Numbered from the stretch's first letter, positions 1-9,799 are shown. The stretch: DNA of 64,000 nucleotides from CALODP01 sp942492055 (GCA_942492055.1 CALODP010000019.1:434001-498000), one strand, 5' to 3'. Program-made: numbers and translations. The notes: generated from the sequence alone by a model not told the origin.

Positions 1-2
1 TT

Positions 3-407
3 TCTGTAAACATCATGCAAGCCCATAGTTGGCTTACGGCGCGACATGCAGAAATATATAAAAAATATAATCTGACTGCGCCTCAATATAACGTCTTGAG
101 AATCCTTAGAGATACTCATCCTGATCCCGTTATGGTTAATCTCTTGAAAGAGAGAATGATGGATAAAATGTCTGACGCTTCCAGATTGGTTGAGCGTTTA
201 CGTGTTAAGGGTTTTCTTGACAGACAGGTCAGTAGAAAAGACCGACGAAAAGCAGACGTTATTATAACTCAAAAAGGCTTGGATCTTTTGACCGAAATGG
301 AAGATTCCGAAAGCGAATTTGACAAAGTTTTGGGAAATCTGACTAAGGATGAAGTCAAAAAGATGAATGGCTTTATTGAAAAAATGATCGGCCCTGATGC
401 TGAATAG
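3..407 (+). CDS. MarR-family transcriptional regulator (5' end cut by window)
   Basis: The reading frame is open to the first bases of the window, so the true start probably lies upstream; the first visible ATG is at 15. The 130+ visible residues have the winged-helix layout of MarR proteins: a helix ending in LTAPQYNVLRIL, a recognition region (LKERMMDKMSDASRLVERL), and the wing KGFLDRQVSRKDRRKADVIIT with its usual basic residues, followed by a C-terminal dimerisation helix. MarR proteins are dimeric repressors or activators that often answer small ligands or oxidants. The target cannot be told because the upstream gene is outside the window. A small membrane-protein gene follows after 72 bases. 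The family call is strong; the function is unknown. Confidence 0.88.
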   Translation, partial: SVNIMQAHSWLTARHAEIYKKYNLTAPQYNVLRILRDTHPDPVMVNLLKERMMDKMSDASRLVERLRVKGFLDRQVSRKDRRKADVIITQKGLDLLTEMEDSESEFDKVLGNLTKDEVKKMNGFIEKMIGPDAE

Positions 408-479
408 CCTTTTTATCTGATTATTGTATGCATATATTTGCTCTCTTAATTTCTAACATATGTTTACGATAATGCAGGT

Positions 480-767
480 ATGGATAAAGACGTTACGATT
501 AAAATGATAGTTTTCACTTTGGCCGGAATTGCTTCCGCTTTTCTGGCCGGAGTTATTGTATACGGTTTGGGAATAAATACATATTCGGCAGGATTTACCC
601 TTATGTTTCTTTTGGCGATAATCCCGCTCTACATGGGCTTTTTGGTCTTTCTCGGATATCTTTTCGGGAAATTCGAATTTTTCTATTTCGGACAAAAAAA
701 AATTGCAGAACGATCTCTGCAATTTATCAAGAAACAAATATTTAATAATCCGGCCGAATCCGATTAA
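480..767 (+). CDS. Small two-helix membrane protein, DUF6787-like
   Basis: A 95-residue protein with two hydrophobic segments, about residues 8-33 and 38-63, and a charged C-terminal tail. The order (hydrophobic hairpin, then LFGKFEFFYFGQKK and a basic helix) resembles the short Bacteroidota membrane proteins grouped as DUF6787; that link is from memory and not certain. The ATG is preceded by GCAGGT at close spacing. The TAA stop directly abuts the stop of the convergent glycogen synthase gene (bases 767/768) and I see no terminator between them. No function is known. Confidence 0.6.
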   Translation: MDKDVTIKMIVFTLAGIASAFLAGVIVYGLGINTYSAGFTLMFLLAIIPLYMGFLVFLGYLFGKFEFFYFGQKKIAERSLQFIKKQIFNNPAESD

Positions 768-2243
768 CTAAAGGTGCCAGCCGGCTCTTTTCTTTTTTGC
801 CAGTTTATAAACCTTAAGGTATTCTTTTGCGGAATTCTCTATCGAAAAATCTTTATTCATTCCGTTACGTTGTAATTTTCGCCAGATTTTTCTCTTAGCA
901 AACAAATCTATTCCTCTGATTATACACTTTAGCATCTCATCCGAGGAGTACTCTTCGAATAATAATCCCGTTCCGTTTTTACTATCATTAGAAATATCCG
1001 TAACCGTATCGGCCAATCCTCCGGTTTTCCTTACTACAGGAACTGTCCCGTATTTTAATGAATAGATCTGATTTAACCCGCAAGGTTCGTAATGGGAAGG
1101 CATTAGAAAAATATCCGCGCCCGCTTCAATCAAATGTGACAAACCATTTTCGTAGCCAATATGAGTGGCAAATTTATTCGGATATTTTTTGGCAAGATCC
1201 TCGAACAACTCTTCATACTCAGGCTCACCGCTACCGAGAAGAATGAACTGTGCATTCAGTTCCATGAGTTTTTCAATCCCCTCAATAAGAATATCCATCC
1301 CTTTCTGAATTGCCAAACGTGTAACAATTCCGATAATCGGAATCTCTTTAGAGTAAGGCAAACCGAACTTTTCGGCAAGCGATTTCTTGTTTTTCTCTTT
1401 ACCAGCGAAATTCTTTTCCGAATAATGGCATGGTATTTCCGGATCGGTTTCCGGATTCCAAACCGTATAATCAACACCATTTAAGATGCCGTAAAAATCC
1501 TCTTTTCGCATGTTAAGCATATACTCAAGGCCGGCTCCGAATTCTTTTTCGAGCAACTCCCTGGAGTAATTTTCGCTAACTGTGTTGACGATGTCGGAAA
1601 AAGACAAACCTGCTTTCAGAAAATTAACCAAGCCATCATGTTCTATCGCACCAGTCTGATAAAACAACTCACTTCGCAATTCCCCTTTAATTATAACATC
1701 GGAGGCAAATTTTCCCTGATAACCGATGTTATGAATGGTAAAGAGTGTCGCGGTATTGTCGAACATTCTATCCCAGTTGTAGTTATCTTTCACATAAAGA
1801 GGAATCAAACCTGTTTGCCAATCGTTGCAATGAATTATATCAGGCTTCCACTTCATCCATTGGAGAGCTTCAATTACCCCTTTTGAAAATAGGATAAATC
1901 TTTCGGCTTCGTCCGGATCATCGGTATATATCTTCTCCCTTCCGAAATAAGGAGGATAATCTATAAAGAAAACCTCTACTTTGGAATCGGGCAAAAATGA
2001 TTTGAAAATATTTACTTCACATATTTTTCCCGCAACCCGAATCTTTATCCCTTGCAGAGATTTTATATGTTTCAATTTGAATTTCTTTTCATCTATTACG
2101 GAATATTTCGGCATGAAGACTTTTACTTTATGCCCCAAAGCAGCCAACTCTCTGGGGAAGGATCCCGAAACATCAGCTAATCCGCCGGTCTTGGCGAAAG
2201 GATATACTTCACTGGAGGCAAATGCGATTTTCATATTTCCCAT
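768..2243 (-). CDS. glgA: Glycogen/starch synthase (ADP-glucose type, GT5)
   Basis: A 491-residue GT-B glycosyltransferase of normal GlgA length. It transfers glucose from ADP-glucose to the non-reducing end of a growing alpha-1,4-glucan in the cytoplasm. The N-terminus carries the ADP-glucose loop KTGGLADVSGSFP (about residues 18-30). The C-terminal half carries the family block EPCGLNQIYSLKYGTVP and a second KTGGLADTV loop. The ORF begins MGNMKIAF; the second ATG at 2234 sits directly after a GGGAAAT stretch and could be the real start. It is convergent with the small membrane gene, and no other glycogen gene is adjacent. Identification is strong. Confidence 0.95.
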   Translation of the reverse strand: MGNMKIAFASSEVYPFAKTGGLADVSGSFPRELAALGHKVKVFMPKYSVIDEKKFKLKHIKSLQGIKIRVAGKICEVNIFKSFLPDSKVEVFFIDYPPYFGREKIYTDDPDEAERFILFSKGVIEALQWMKWKPDIIHCNDWQTGLIPLYVKDNYNWDRMFDNTATLFTIHNIGYQGKFASDVIIKGELRSELFYQTGAIEHDGLVNFLKAGLSFSDIVNTVSENYSRELLEKEFGAGLEYMLNMRKEDFYGILNGVDYTVWNPETDPEIPCHYSEKNFAGKEKNKKSLAEKFGLPYSKEIPIIGIVTRLAIQKGMDILIEGIEKLMELNAQFILLGSGEPEYEELFEDLAKKYPNKFATHIGYENGLSHLIEAGADIFLMPSHYEPCGLNQIYSLKYGTVPVVRKTGGLADTVTDISNDSKNGTGLLFEEYSSDEMLKCIIRGIDLFAKRKIWRKLQRNGMNKDFSIENSAKEYLKVYKLAKKKRAGWHL

Positions 2244-2357
2244 TCAACTTATTATGAATTCAATGCAATTAGTTTTGTTAAGGCCACACACCTTATCTTG
2301 CAACAGGAAAGGAATTTGAATTACAATTAATACGAAAAATCAGTGAGAATAAATAAT

Positions 2358-3239
2358 CTATAATTTCAAATGTTCGGCGGCATCGGCAAATTGCTCTTTG
2401 TTTCTATCGATAAATGCGTTTAATAACTCTTCGCTATTCAACTCAAAATGTTCCAATACTTTTTCATTTACCTTTACATCCCGATCCCAAAAAAACGGAG
2501 CTATTTGCATCCGTTCCAACATATAAACAGTCAAATTAACTACGGCCAAAAGCTCCCAATCGCTCTTGGCGTTTGACGGCGTATGATGAAATCCCATTGC
2601 GTTGCATAAAGCGGAAGGAAGATTCCATCTCTCTCCCAAAAATTTACCCATCTCCTGATGACTTAGCCCCAATACATCAAGCTCAACCTCAACAAAAGAT
2701 TTTCCGGTAAAATTAGCCGTCTGTACAATCGTATTGAATTCGGAAGGAAAATATTTTATAAGAATCTGCATTCCCAAATCGTGTAACATTCCGGCAACAA
2801 AAGCGTCGGTGGCAACTTCAACAAATCCCAATTGACGAGCGACCTCCTTTGCTCCAACACCAACCATCGCCGAGTGTTTCCAGAAGGATTCGTAATCGAA
2901 ATTAGGGTTTGATCCCCCACGAATGGAATCGGATAATGATATGGCGGTAACCAACTGACTTATCTCGGAAAGACCCAATACCAATACGGCAAATTCAATT
3001 GAGGAAACCTGCCTTTGCAAACCATACAAAGGGGAATTGGCAATTCGTAATATCTTCGTCGTTAATCCGGAATCCTTCCCGATTACTCCCGCCAATTCAT
3101 TCGGAGCTGTCTTCTCACTTTTCAGTAATCTGTTAACTTCGAATATTACCTTCGGTAAAGGGGGAATATCCTTTATCTTTTCCAGCTTTTTGGCTGTTTC
3201 TATTCTCTTTTTTAATCGGGACTCTAACGAATTATCCAT
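2358..3239 (-). CDS. HDOD-domain protein
   Basis: A 293-residue soluble protein made almost entirely of one HDOD domain. After a basic N-terminal helix come IPPLPKVIFEVNRLL, the helix KDSGLTTKILRIANSPLYGL and the block AGMLHDLGMQILIKYFP, all typical of HDOD. The domain is a relative of HD phosphohydrolases that usually lacks the full metal site and acts in signalling or stress responses. Here HDLG keeps an HD pair; I did not find a complete HD-GYP motif. AGGT lies about eight bases before the ATG. It runs in the same direction as glgA but 114 bases upstream of it, so co-transcription is possible. The partner or signal is unknown. Confidence 0.88.
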   Translation of the reverse strand: MDNSLESRLKKRIETAKKLEKIKDIPPLPKVIFEVNRLLKSEKTAPNELAGVIGKDSGLTTKILRIANSPLYGLQRQVSSIEFAVLVLGLSEISQLVTAISLSDSIRGGSNPNFDYESFWKHSAMVGVGAKEVARQLGFVEVATDAFVAGMLHDLGMQILIKYFPSEFNTIVQTANFTGKSFVEVELDVLGLSHQEMGKFLGERWNLPSALCNAMGFHHTPSNAKSDWELLAVVNLTVYMLERMQIAPFFWDRDVKVNEKVLEHFELNSEELLNAFIDRNKEQFADAAEHLKL

Positions 3240-3388
3240 ATTACATACCTATTCATTTTCCTTCGATCCAAATTATCATATTTACCGAAAAAATCCAATT
3301 ATCATTTTTCCTAACGAAATAATTTGAAAGATGATTCCCCTATCAATATATTGCGTCTTCATTATTTAATACTATCTGACCTTTACCT

Positions 3389-4318
3389 ATGAGCGATTCC
3401 GGAAAACTATACTACAACCGAATTCAAAAAGTGGTTACTTACATTGAAAATAATATTTGCGAACAATTGGATCTGGTTACACTCGCGAATGAGGCTTATT
3501 TTTCACGATACCACTTTCACAGAATTTTTACATCCATTATGGACGAAACTCCCCAGGATTTTGTAAGAAGAGCCCGACTCGGAAGAGCCGCCTACATTCT
3601 TCTTCATAATCCGAATATTTCAATATTGGAAGTAGCCATAAAATGCGGTTTCTCCTCCTCGTCCGTTTTTTCAAGAGCTTTCAAAGCTTACTTCGGATTT
3701 TCGGCTAAGGTTTTCAGAGAAACCAAAGGTAATATTGTTATCGATAATCACGGATTCAATAACATGGCCATTCATCCGGAAAATCATCACAATAATTATC
3801 CGGATAATTTTTCTTTCTCCGACGACTCCGGTGTTAAAATTAAAATGGACAAACACCTCACTACTCTGGATGACATGCTTATCGCATATTCCGCAACTTT
3901 CGAAGGATACACCGAAGAATCATGCGGGAAAGCCTGGAATACTTTATGCGCGTGGGCGGAGCCGAACAACATGTTCCGATGTGATACCAAATTCATCGGA
4001 ATCAGTTACGACGATCCATATCTTACTCCGGAAGATAAATGTCGCTACTATGCTTGTATTACTATCCCCGAGGGAACCGAAACAGGAGACCAAGTTGACA
4101 AAATGATCTTGCAGGGAGGGCGTTTCGCGGTTCTCCATTTCGAAGGGATAGGGGATGATATTATTAAAGCCTACAGATATCTTTACCGTGTCTGGTTACC
4201 TACCAGCGGTTACGTTCCGGAAGATCGTCCAAGTTTCGAGATTTATTTAAAAGCTCCCGAAGAAGAACCTCTAGGAATCTATCTTTTGGATATCTATCTC
4301 CCCGTCAAACCGATTTGA
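3389..4318 (+). CDS. AraC-family regulator with GyrI-like effector domain
   Basis: A 309-residue protein. Residues about 8-112 form an AraC-type double helix-turn-helix (YFSRYHFHRIF, then VAIKCGFSSSSVFSRAFKAYFG). Residues about 150-309 form a GyrI-like (SOUL/Rob/BmrR type) ligand-binding domain with the TIPEGTETGDQVDKMILQGG segment, typical of multidrug-responsive activators. HTH first and effector domain last is the Rob/SoxS-like order. The target genes are not evident: the gene stands alone, and a long intergenic array follows it. Family assignment is strong; the ligand is unknown. Confidence 0.92.
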   Translation: MSDSGKLYYNRIQKVVTYIENNICEQLDLVTLANEAYFSRYHFHRIFTSIMDETPQDFVRRARLGRAAYILLHNPNISILEVAIKCGFSSSSVFSRAFKAYFGFSAKVFRETKGNIVIDNHGFNNMAIHPENHHNNYPDNFSFSDDSGVKIKMDKHLTTLDDMLIAYSATFEGYTEESCGKAWNTLCAWAEPNNMFRCDTKFIGISYDDPYLTPEDKCRYYACITIPEGTETGDQVDKMILQGGRFAVLHFEGIGDDIIKAYRYLYRVWLPTSGYVPEDRPSFEIYLKAPEEEPLGIYLLDIYLPVKPI

Positions 4319-4469
4319 TAATAAAAAGTCGAACCGGATTTCTTCATTAAACAGAATCAATTATTTCCAGCCTGGAATAATCCGAAATACCTCTTTCAAC
4401 ATTCTGTTTCAGTTATTCCTTTTCCCATGAAACAATAATAAATCATGGTACAAAGAAATAGGGAAGTTT

Positions 4470-4897
4470 GAAATATAAGTTCTTACTTTCGAAGAACAAT
4501 AGACGTATTCCGAAACTCTTTTTCTTTTGTTCGACATTGTTATTCTCTATTTCGAAAGAAAATATCATATCTTAGAAATAGTTGTTCACTACTTCGAAAG
4601 AAAATATCATATGTTAGAAATAGTTATTCTTAATTCCGAAGAAGAATAACTCTTCCTCGACATAGTTATTCTTTTGGAAAATTTGTATCAAATATAAGAA
4701 AATCTGTTTCAAAAGAAGATTTTTTATTTCGAACTTCGCTTATACTATTTCGGAACCCGATAATTTGTTTTCGAAATGATGATAATATCTTTCTAAAAAT
4801 GTTTTTCTTTATCGAAACAAAGATTTTTTATTTCGGATTGAATCTTTTCTCTTTCTGACCTGAGTTTTATTGTTTCGTACATCGGAAAAACTCTATT
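4470..4897. repeat. Array 1: AT-rich 21-bp-period tandem array with two opposed arms
   Basis: The 820-base gap between the convergent AraC and GH97 genes holds a degenerate tandem array. Ten plus-oriented units begin with GAA or GAC at 4470, 4491, 4512 and every 21 bases to 4659. Most are preceded by TTC, giving a TTCGAA-like box. From about 4689 the box appears reversed (TTTC at unit ends 4689, 4710, 4730, 4751, 4772, 4793, 4813, 4834, 4855, 4876), with two steps of 20. Units starting at 4554 and 4596 are nearly identical, giving a local 42-bp higher order. The opposed-arm layout matches arrays 2-4, but the core is GAAA rather than GAAGCAA, so kinship is inferred. Bases 4319-4469 and 4898-5138 show no gene I can support. 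Confidence 0.75.
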
Positions 4898-5138
4898 GAA
4901 ATAAAATAGATCACCTACATGAAATATTCGCGATTATCATGGGAATGTTTTGGATGCTTACAGATTATCTCAAGGCAGGATATTATGCTTTGCCGGAAAA
5001 TGCTTCGAGTAGCGCGCCAACAGGGAAAAAACTTTTACATTTCACCCCTCCAATGTTGGCGCTATAGATTCCCACATCTTGCTACTCTACTACATTTCTC
5101 AGGAGAGCAATGGCCGATTGCCCGCTTCTCTCCGATCT

Positions 5139-7136
5139 TTATTTATTCGGAGTAATAATAATAGCGTATCCACCGCTAGAGGCTAACCTAACGTCGATAA
5201 CGGATTCGCTATTTACACCAAATTCTTCTATATCTACCGGTAAAGGATTCTTCAGATAGTCCGCATCCTTTCCGTCTTTGAATATTTTTGCCGTATACGA
5301 TTTCCCCTTTTCCAGGAAGTCGAATTTCAATTTCATTTCTCTTTCGTTTTCGTCTGTTATTCCCCCTACATACCAGTTGTTACCGTTACGTCTGGCAATC
5401 ACAACGTAATCTCCTATTTCGGCGTCGAGCACCTTGGTCTCGTTCCAATCGGTAGGAACTTTGCTGATAAACTCGAATTCTTTTTTCCCTTCGTAGTTTT
5501 CAATTACGTCGGCAGCCATATGTAGCGGACTGTAGATAACAACATAAAGGGCCAATTGTTTGGCTACGGTTGTGTGAACTCTTTCCTTATCTTTATATTG
5601 ATCGAAAGTAATATCGAAAATGCCGGGTGTATAATCTATCGGACCCCCTAGGCCACGAGTAAAGGGAAGAATTACGGTATGCTCGGGAGGATTACCATCG
5701 CTCCATGCGTTCCATTCCATTCCTCTTACCCCTTCGCGGGTCATCATGTTAGGATAAGTACGTGAGATACCGGTCGGTTTTATCGGCTCGTGAGCGTCGA
5801 GCATCAGTTCGTATTCTGCGCATTTCTCCAGAACCATTCTGTAATGATTAACCATCAATTGTCCGTGGTGATAATGCCCTACAGGACGAATAGCGCCGGC
5901 GTATCCGGTTTTAACCGCGTGAATACCTAGCCTCTTGTAAAGCGCAAAGGCTTTATCGATCATCTTTTCATAAGAAGGAGTATCTCCCCCTGTTTCGTGA
6001 TGACCAATCAGATAAACCCCTTTATCGGCCGCATATTTCGAAAGCCATTCAATATCAAAATCACTGTATGGAGTAACATAATCGAAAGCGTTTGTTTGAC
6101 CCCATTTATCCCAGCCTGTGTTCCATCCTTCAACAAGAACGCCGGGAATATTATGCTCTGCCGCGAAATCTATATAATTTTTTGTTATCTCGGTTGTAGC
6201 ACCGTGCTTTGGACCCATATCCCATGTATATTGCTTGGTGTGCATTCCCCACCAGACACCGACGTAAGTCATCGGTTTTATCCATGAAGTATTCTCAAGC
6301 TTGTTCGGTTCGTTAAGATTTTGAATGAGTGAAGACTCGATCAAACCACCGGCGTTATCGGCTATCTGAATGGTTCTCCATGGTGTTTTATGAGGTGCTT
6401 CGGCCTTAACCTTAATTCCGTCGGGCCAAGGGACCAAATTACATTCGTATTTATTGTTGGCTTTGTCGGTAGCCTTTAATGTCATTCCGGCGTAATCTGT
6501 CAGATTAGCTTCGTGCACACTAAGATATATTCCGTCGGAAGTTTTCATTGTTATCGGAGTATTAGCCGAGTCGCATTCGTTAAGTGGTGTGGTATTGTAT
6601 AGCATTTCGTAGCTGTCGTAGTTGGCTTTGTTCCACCAGGTTTTGTAATTCCCGCCAAAATTAAACTCTGTTTCTTCGGAAGTAATCAACAATTCCTTAA
6701 GATTTTCCTGCTCCGGAAATCCGTATCTGAAAGCTATTCCGTCGTCAAAGGCTCTGAACCATATTTCCAATATTCTGTTCGGAGCATCTTTTTCACGAAG
6801 CTTTACATAGATCTGATTGTATTTATTGAGATGAGATTTTTTCTGTCCCCAAAGAGATTCCCATGTTTCCTCGAAAGAAGTAATTTGGAAATCGTCTACT
6901 TTGAAATTGGACATAAGCTTTCCGGAATTCTTAAATTCAAAACCAAGCTTTGAAGGTTTTATAAGAACTTTTCCGCCCATAGCAACCGAATAGAAAGGAG
7001 CTTCGGGGGTAACCTTAAGATCGATTTTTATTTTTCCGTTAGGAGAAGAAACCGATACATTAGGTTGAGCCGATAAAGTAACAGAAAAAAGGAGGATAAA
7101 TATCATTTGAGTAACGAATAAAGAAAACTTCTTCAT
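5139..7136 (-). CDS. Glycoside hydrolase family 97 (SusB-like alpha-glucosidase), secreted
   Basis: A 665-residue protein with an N-terminal signal peptide (MKKFSLFVTQ through LSAQ). The order is an N-terminal beta-sandwich (about 25-280), a TIM barrel beginning near KPMTYVGVWWGMHT, and a short C-terminal beta-domain. The barrel carries HHETGG, VKTGYAGAIRPVG, LDAHEPIKPTGISRTYPN and GVRGMEWNAW. Having Gly rather than Asp after VKT and a Glu in DAHEP fits the inverting SusB type better than the retaining alpha-galactosidase type; that is inference from remembered family motifs. It probably releases glucose from alpha-glucans in the periplasm. It is the distal gene of a minus-strand carbohydrate block. 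Confidence 0.93.
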   Translation of the reverse strand: MKKFSLFVTQMIFILLFSVTLSAQPNVSVSSPNGKIKIDLKVTPEAPFYSVAMGGKVLIKPSKLGFEFKNSGKLMSNFKVDDFQITSFEETWESLWGQKKSHLNKYNQIYVKLREKDAPNRILEIWFRAFDDGIAFRYGFPEQENLKELLITSEETEFNFGGNYKTWWNKANYDSYEMLYNTTPLNECDSANTPITMKTSDGIYLSVHEANLTDYAGMTLKATDKANNKYECNLVPWPDGIKVKAEAPHKTPWRTIQIADNAGGLIESSLIQNLNEPNKLENTSWIKPMTYVGVWWGMHTKQYTWDMGPKHGATTEITKNYIDFAAEHNIPGVLVEGWNTGWDKWGQTNAFDYVTPYSDFDIEWLSKYAADKGVYLIGHHETGGDTPSYEKMIDKAFALYKRLGIHAVKTGYAGAIRPVGHYHHGQLMVNHYRMVLEKCAEYELMLDAHEPIKPTGISRTYPNMMTREGVRGMEWNAWSDGNPPEHTVILPFTRGLGGPIDYTPGIFDITFDQYKDKERVHTTVAKQLALYVVIYSPLHMAADVIENYEGKKEFEFISKVPTDWNETKVLDAEIGDYVVIARRNGNNWYVGGITDENEREMKLKFDFLEKGKSYTAKIFKDGKDADYLKNPLPVDIEEFGVNSESVIDVRLASSGGYAIIITPNK

Positions 7137-7184
7137 GCTATCTCCCGTATAATGTTATGTTAGCGTCATCGCGATCCGATGCGT

Positions 7185-8135
7185 CTATTTATCCAAAAGC
7201 CAATCGCAATATTTTGAAATGCCATCCTCGATCTTTGTTTGCGGATTGTAACCCAAAACTTTCCGCGCTTTGGAAATATCGGCGTAGGTCTTTTCAACAT
7301 CTCCGGCTTGGCGCTCGCCGAAAATTATTTTTGCCTTCTTTTCCAAACGTGTTTCTATTATCCTGACCAAATCAATAAGTTGTGTAACCTGAGATTCGCC
7401 GAGATTAAAAATTTCGAAACCTTCTATTTTATCAATAGCGTTTACCATTCCCTGCACAATATCATCGATATATGTATAATCGCGAGATGTAGCCCCTTTC
7501 CCGTCGAAAAGAGTAATCGGTTCGTCATTTATTATCTTATCGGTAAATTTGGCGATTGCCATTTCGGGTCTTTGCCCCGGCCCGTAGACAGTAAAAAATC
7601 GGAACGCGAAAATATCAATATCGTACAATTCATGATAGGTAGAACAAATAAGCTCACCACTCTTTTTAGAGGCCGCGTAAGGAGAAATAGGATTATCAAC
7701 CGAATCTGTTTCCGCAAAAGGAACCTTCTTGTTGTTTCCGTAAACAGAAGAGGAGGAAGCGAAAATCATTTTCTTTAATCCGCGATCTTTCATCTCCTCA
7801 AGAATGTTAACAGTAGAGTTTACATTGTTTTGGAAATAGGCCAAAGGATCGGCAATGGAAGGGCGCACTCCCGCTTTTGCCGCCAAATGCACAACAAGAT
7901 CGATTTTATGATTATCAAAAATCTCTTTTACAAACTCTCTTTCTTTCAGATCACCTTCGATGTGGGTAAATGATTTGTATTCCTGAAGCTGAGCCAGATT
8001 TCTTTCTTTCAGTTTCCTATCGTAAAACGGATCGAAATTATCCACACTAACAACATCGTATCCTAACTCGAGAAGTCGTTTGGCAAATCCGGATCCTATG
8101 AAACCGGCACCACCTGTAACAAGAATATTTTTCAT
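7185..8135 (-). CDS. NAD-dependent epimerase, UDP-glucuronate 4-epimerase-like
   Basis: A 316-residue extended short-chain dehydrogenase. The N-terminus has the NAD-binding GGAGFIG motif. The catalytic region has SSSSVYG and the YAASK pair (Tyr and Lys four apart), and FRFFTVYGPGQRPEMA follows. The last block is characteristic of UDP-glucuronate 4-epimerases, which make UDP-galacturonate for surface polysaccharides. UDP-glucose 4-epimerase activity cannot be excluded. It lies 48 bases upstream of GH97 on the same strand, but a functional link is not obvious. Length and motifs are complete. Confidence 0.88.
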   Translation of the reverse strand: MKNILVTGGAGFIGSGFAKRLLELGYDVVSVDNFDPFYDRKLKERNLAQLQEYKSFTHIEGDLKEREFVKEIFDNHKIDLVVHLAAKAGVRPSIADPLAYFQNNVNSTVNILEEMKDRGLKKMIFASSSSVYGNNKKVPFAETDSVDNPISPYAASKKSGELICSTYHELYDIDIFAFRFFTVYGPGQRPEMAIAKFTDKIINDEPITLFDGKGATSRDYTYIDDIVQGMVNAIDKIEGFEIFNLGESQVTQLIDLVRIIETRLEKKAKIIFGERQAGDVEKTYADISKARKVLGYNPQTKIEDGISKYCDWLLDK

Positions 8136-8243
8136 TTAAAATCGATACCTCTAAAAATCATCAAGCGTAAATATAGTTTTATTATTCGTTTTTTTGAAGT
8201 TTTACGGAAGTCTTTTTGGTAATTTTGCCGAAAAAGTGGGTAA

Positions 8244-9326
8244 TTAATTAAAATCGGCATTTAATGATTCGAACAAAGTTTCCCAAAAGTTTTGCTTTAC
8301 GTTCTTTCGCTTTTTCCAGAATCTGATATATTCTTTTTGTGTTACTATCCCGATCGGACCAGTGTATATTCCACCGTCTATGTATCCGTCGTATACCCTG
8401 ACTGCTATAGTATTAACCTGATTAGGCTTAATAAGATTATCCGGAATATAGTATCCTCTTAGTTCATTCCATTCATCGCTAAAAGCGATATTGGCTTCGT
8501 CATCACTAAACTTTCCGGTAGAACCGACAAGCACACCATTAACATATGTCTCATCTATATCATCTATTTTCCCGAGCATAAGTACAAGTTTCTCTTTGGA
8601 TAAGCTTTCGGATATAACGACATTCTTTCTATACCACGCTATACCGTTATATTCTTTGTAACCTTGCACTTCCCAATAGCCGGGAACAAAAATCTTTTCC
8701 CAACCGGAGTCATTGTAATTAATCTCTTTTCTTTCGGTATCATCTCCGATAGCGAAATTCCATTCTCCCTCGAGATTCATGTCAAGCTCCAACCCGGGAT
8801 CTCTTTTATAAATTCCCAAATCACCGGATATTATTCCTCCCCCTAACTGGGCATCGTAAACTCTAACGGCAATGAGGTTCACTCCTTTGTTCAAGAATTT
8901 CGCAGGAATAGGATAAGTTCGTTGAGCGTTGTAAGCTGTTTCATATTTAGGAGGAAAGTTACCGGAGTGCCCGAGAAGCTTACCGTTTATGTAGACCTCA
9001 TCAACATCATCTATATATCCCAGATGCAGATAAAAAACATCATCATCTCTGAGATCAATAATTGTGAAATGTTTTCTGTACCATGCGTAACCGTTATATC
9101 CATGAAACCCCTGATCTTCCCAAGTAGAAGGAGCGAAAATGGTTTCCCATTCCGAGGCATCGAAATCGGGAGAGGCCCAAGCAAGATTATCGCCGATTGA
9201 GAATTTCCATTCCCCCTTCAACGGAAATACCCGGATCCAGTCTTGCGCGCTCAGGCCGTTGGTAATCAACAGCATAAGGAATATTACTATTTTCAGATTT
9301 CGGTTCATATTACATTTCTTCTTCAT
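8244..9326 (-). CDS. Secreted protein with two GH2-type sugar-binding (jelly-roll) domains
   Basis: A 360-residue exported protein that is an internal duplication. Residues about 27-175 and 178-335 each run through GEWKFSIGD or GEWNFAIGD, a Trp/Phe-rich GYNGYAWYRK or EYNGIAWYRK segment, a VDEVYINGKLLG or IDETYVNGVLVG segment, and IAVRVYD. This is the fold of the N-terminal sugar-binding domain of GH2 enzymes. No catalytic barrel is present, so it is probably a carbohydrate-binding or accessory protein. The ORF begins MKKKCNMNRN; the ATG at 9308 is an equally good start. It sits in the GH97/epimerase block. Confidence 0.75.
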   Translation of the reverse strand: MKKKCNMNRNLKIVIFLMLLITNGLSAQDWIRVFPLKGEWKFSIGDNLAWASPDFDASEWETIFAPSTWEDQGFHGYNGYAWYRKHFTIIDLRDDDVFYLHLGYIDDVDEVYINGKLLGHSGNFPPKYETAYNAQRTYPIPAKFLNKGVNLIAVRVYDAQLGGGIISGDLGIYKRDPGLELDMNLEGEWNFAIGDDTERKEINYNDSGWEKIFVPGYWEVQGYKEYNGIAWYRKNVVISESLSKEKLVLMLGKIDDIDETYVNGVLVGSTGKFSDDEANIAFSDEWNELRGYYIPDNLIKPNQVNTIAVRVYDGYIDGGIYTGPIGIVTQKEYIRFWKKRKNVKQNFWETLFESLNADFN

Positions 9327-9376
9327 TACAATTTCTGTTTATAAGATAGTTATAAAGTTTGATTCACACTAGTTAC

Positions 9377-9799
9377 TTAGTTATTTACAATAAACTTTTC
9401 GATAATATCATTTTCCATTTGGTATGTGAGATAAACTTGGGTACAAAATGATTTTACCTTTTCGCAACAACTTGATTTGGATATCTCTTTTACAGCTGCC
9501 ATTCCTTCAGCGTTTCCGATTCTATACAAGCATAGGGCAATTAAACATTTTATTTCGGTAGTGTTTTCCTTGTTTAATTCCTCAACCAGTACAGGAGTAG
9601 CTTCTGCGATTCTATATTTACCGGCGTAGTAGATACTGCTTCTTTTTAATCCGTTGTTTTCCGATTTGATTCCGGTTACCAAATTATTCAAAGCGTATTT
9701 ATGCTCTGTTACATCTTTGATAGAAGTTTCCTGAGCGGACAAAAAAGTTGTAGATAATAAGAATAATAAAACGAAACTGATTCGTGCTCTTGCTTTCAT
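9377..9799 (-). CDS. Small secreted HEAT-like repeat protein
   Basis: A 140-residue protein with a signal peptide ending at LSAQ and about 115 mature residues of paired helices. YAGKYRIAEATPVLVEEL and LIALCLYRIGNAEGMAAV follow the HEAT pattern in which a run of intact units scores functional order. A CC pair and another Cys (SSCCEKVKSFC) could form disulfides. A strong GGAGG lies six bases before the ATG. It is separated from the GH2-like gene by 50 bases on the same strand. The role is unknown; such proteins usually bind a partner. Confidence 0.65.
   Translation of the reverse strand: MKARARISFVLLFLLSTTFLSAQETSIKDVTEHKYALNNLVTGIKSENNGLKRSSIYYAGKYRIAEATPVLVEELNKENTTEIKCLIALCLYRIGNAEGMAAVKEISKSSCCEKVKSFCTQVYLTYQMENDIIEKFIVNN

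Noticed and set aside
453..737. 94-codon minus-strand frame opposite the DUF6787-like gene
   Set aside because: Shadow of the small membrane protein; composition is not protein-like.
4919..5155. 78-codon frame between array 1 and GH97
   Set aside because: No ribosome-binding site, low-complexity residues, no recognisable domain, and it overlaps the GH97 3' end.
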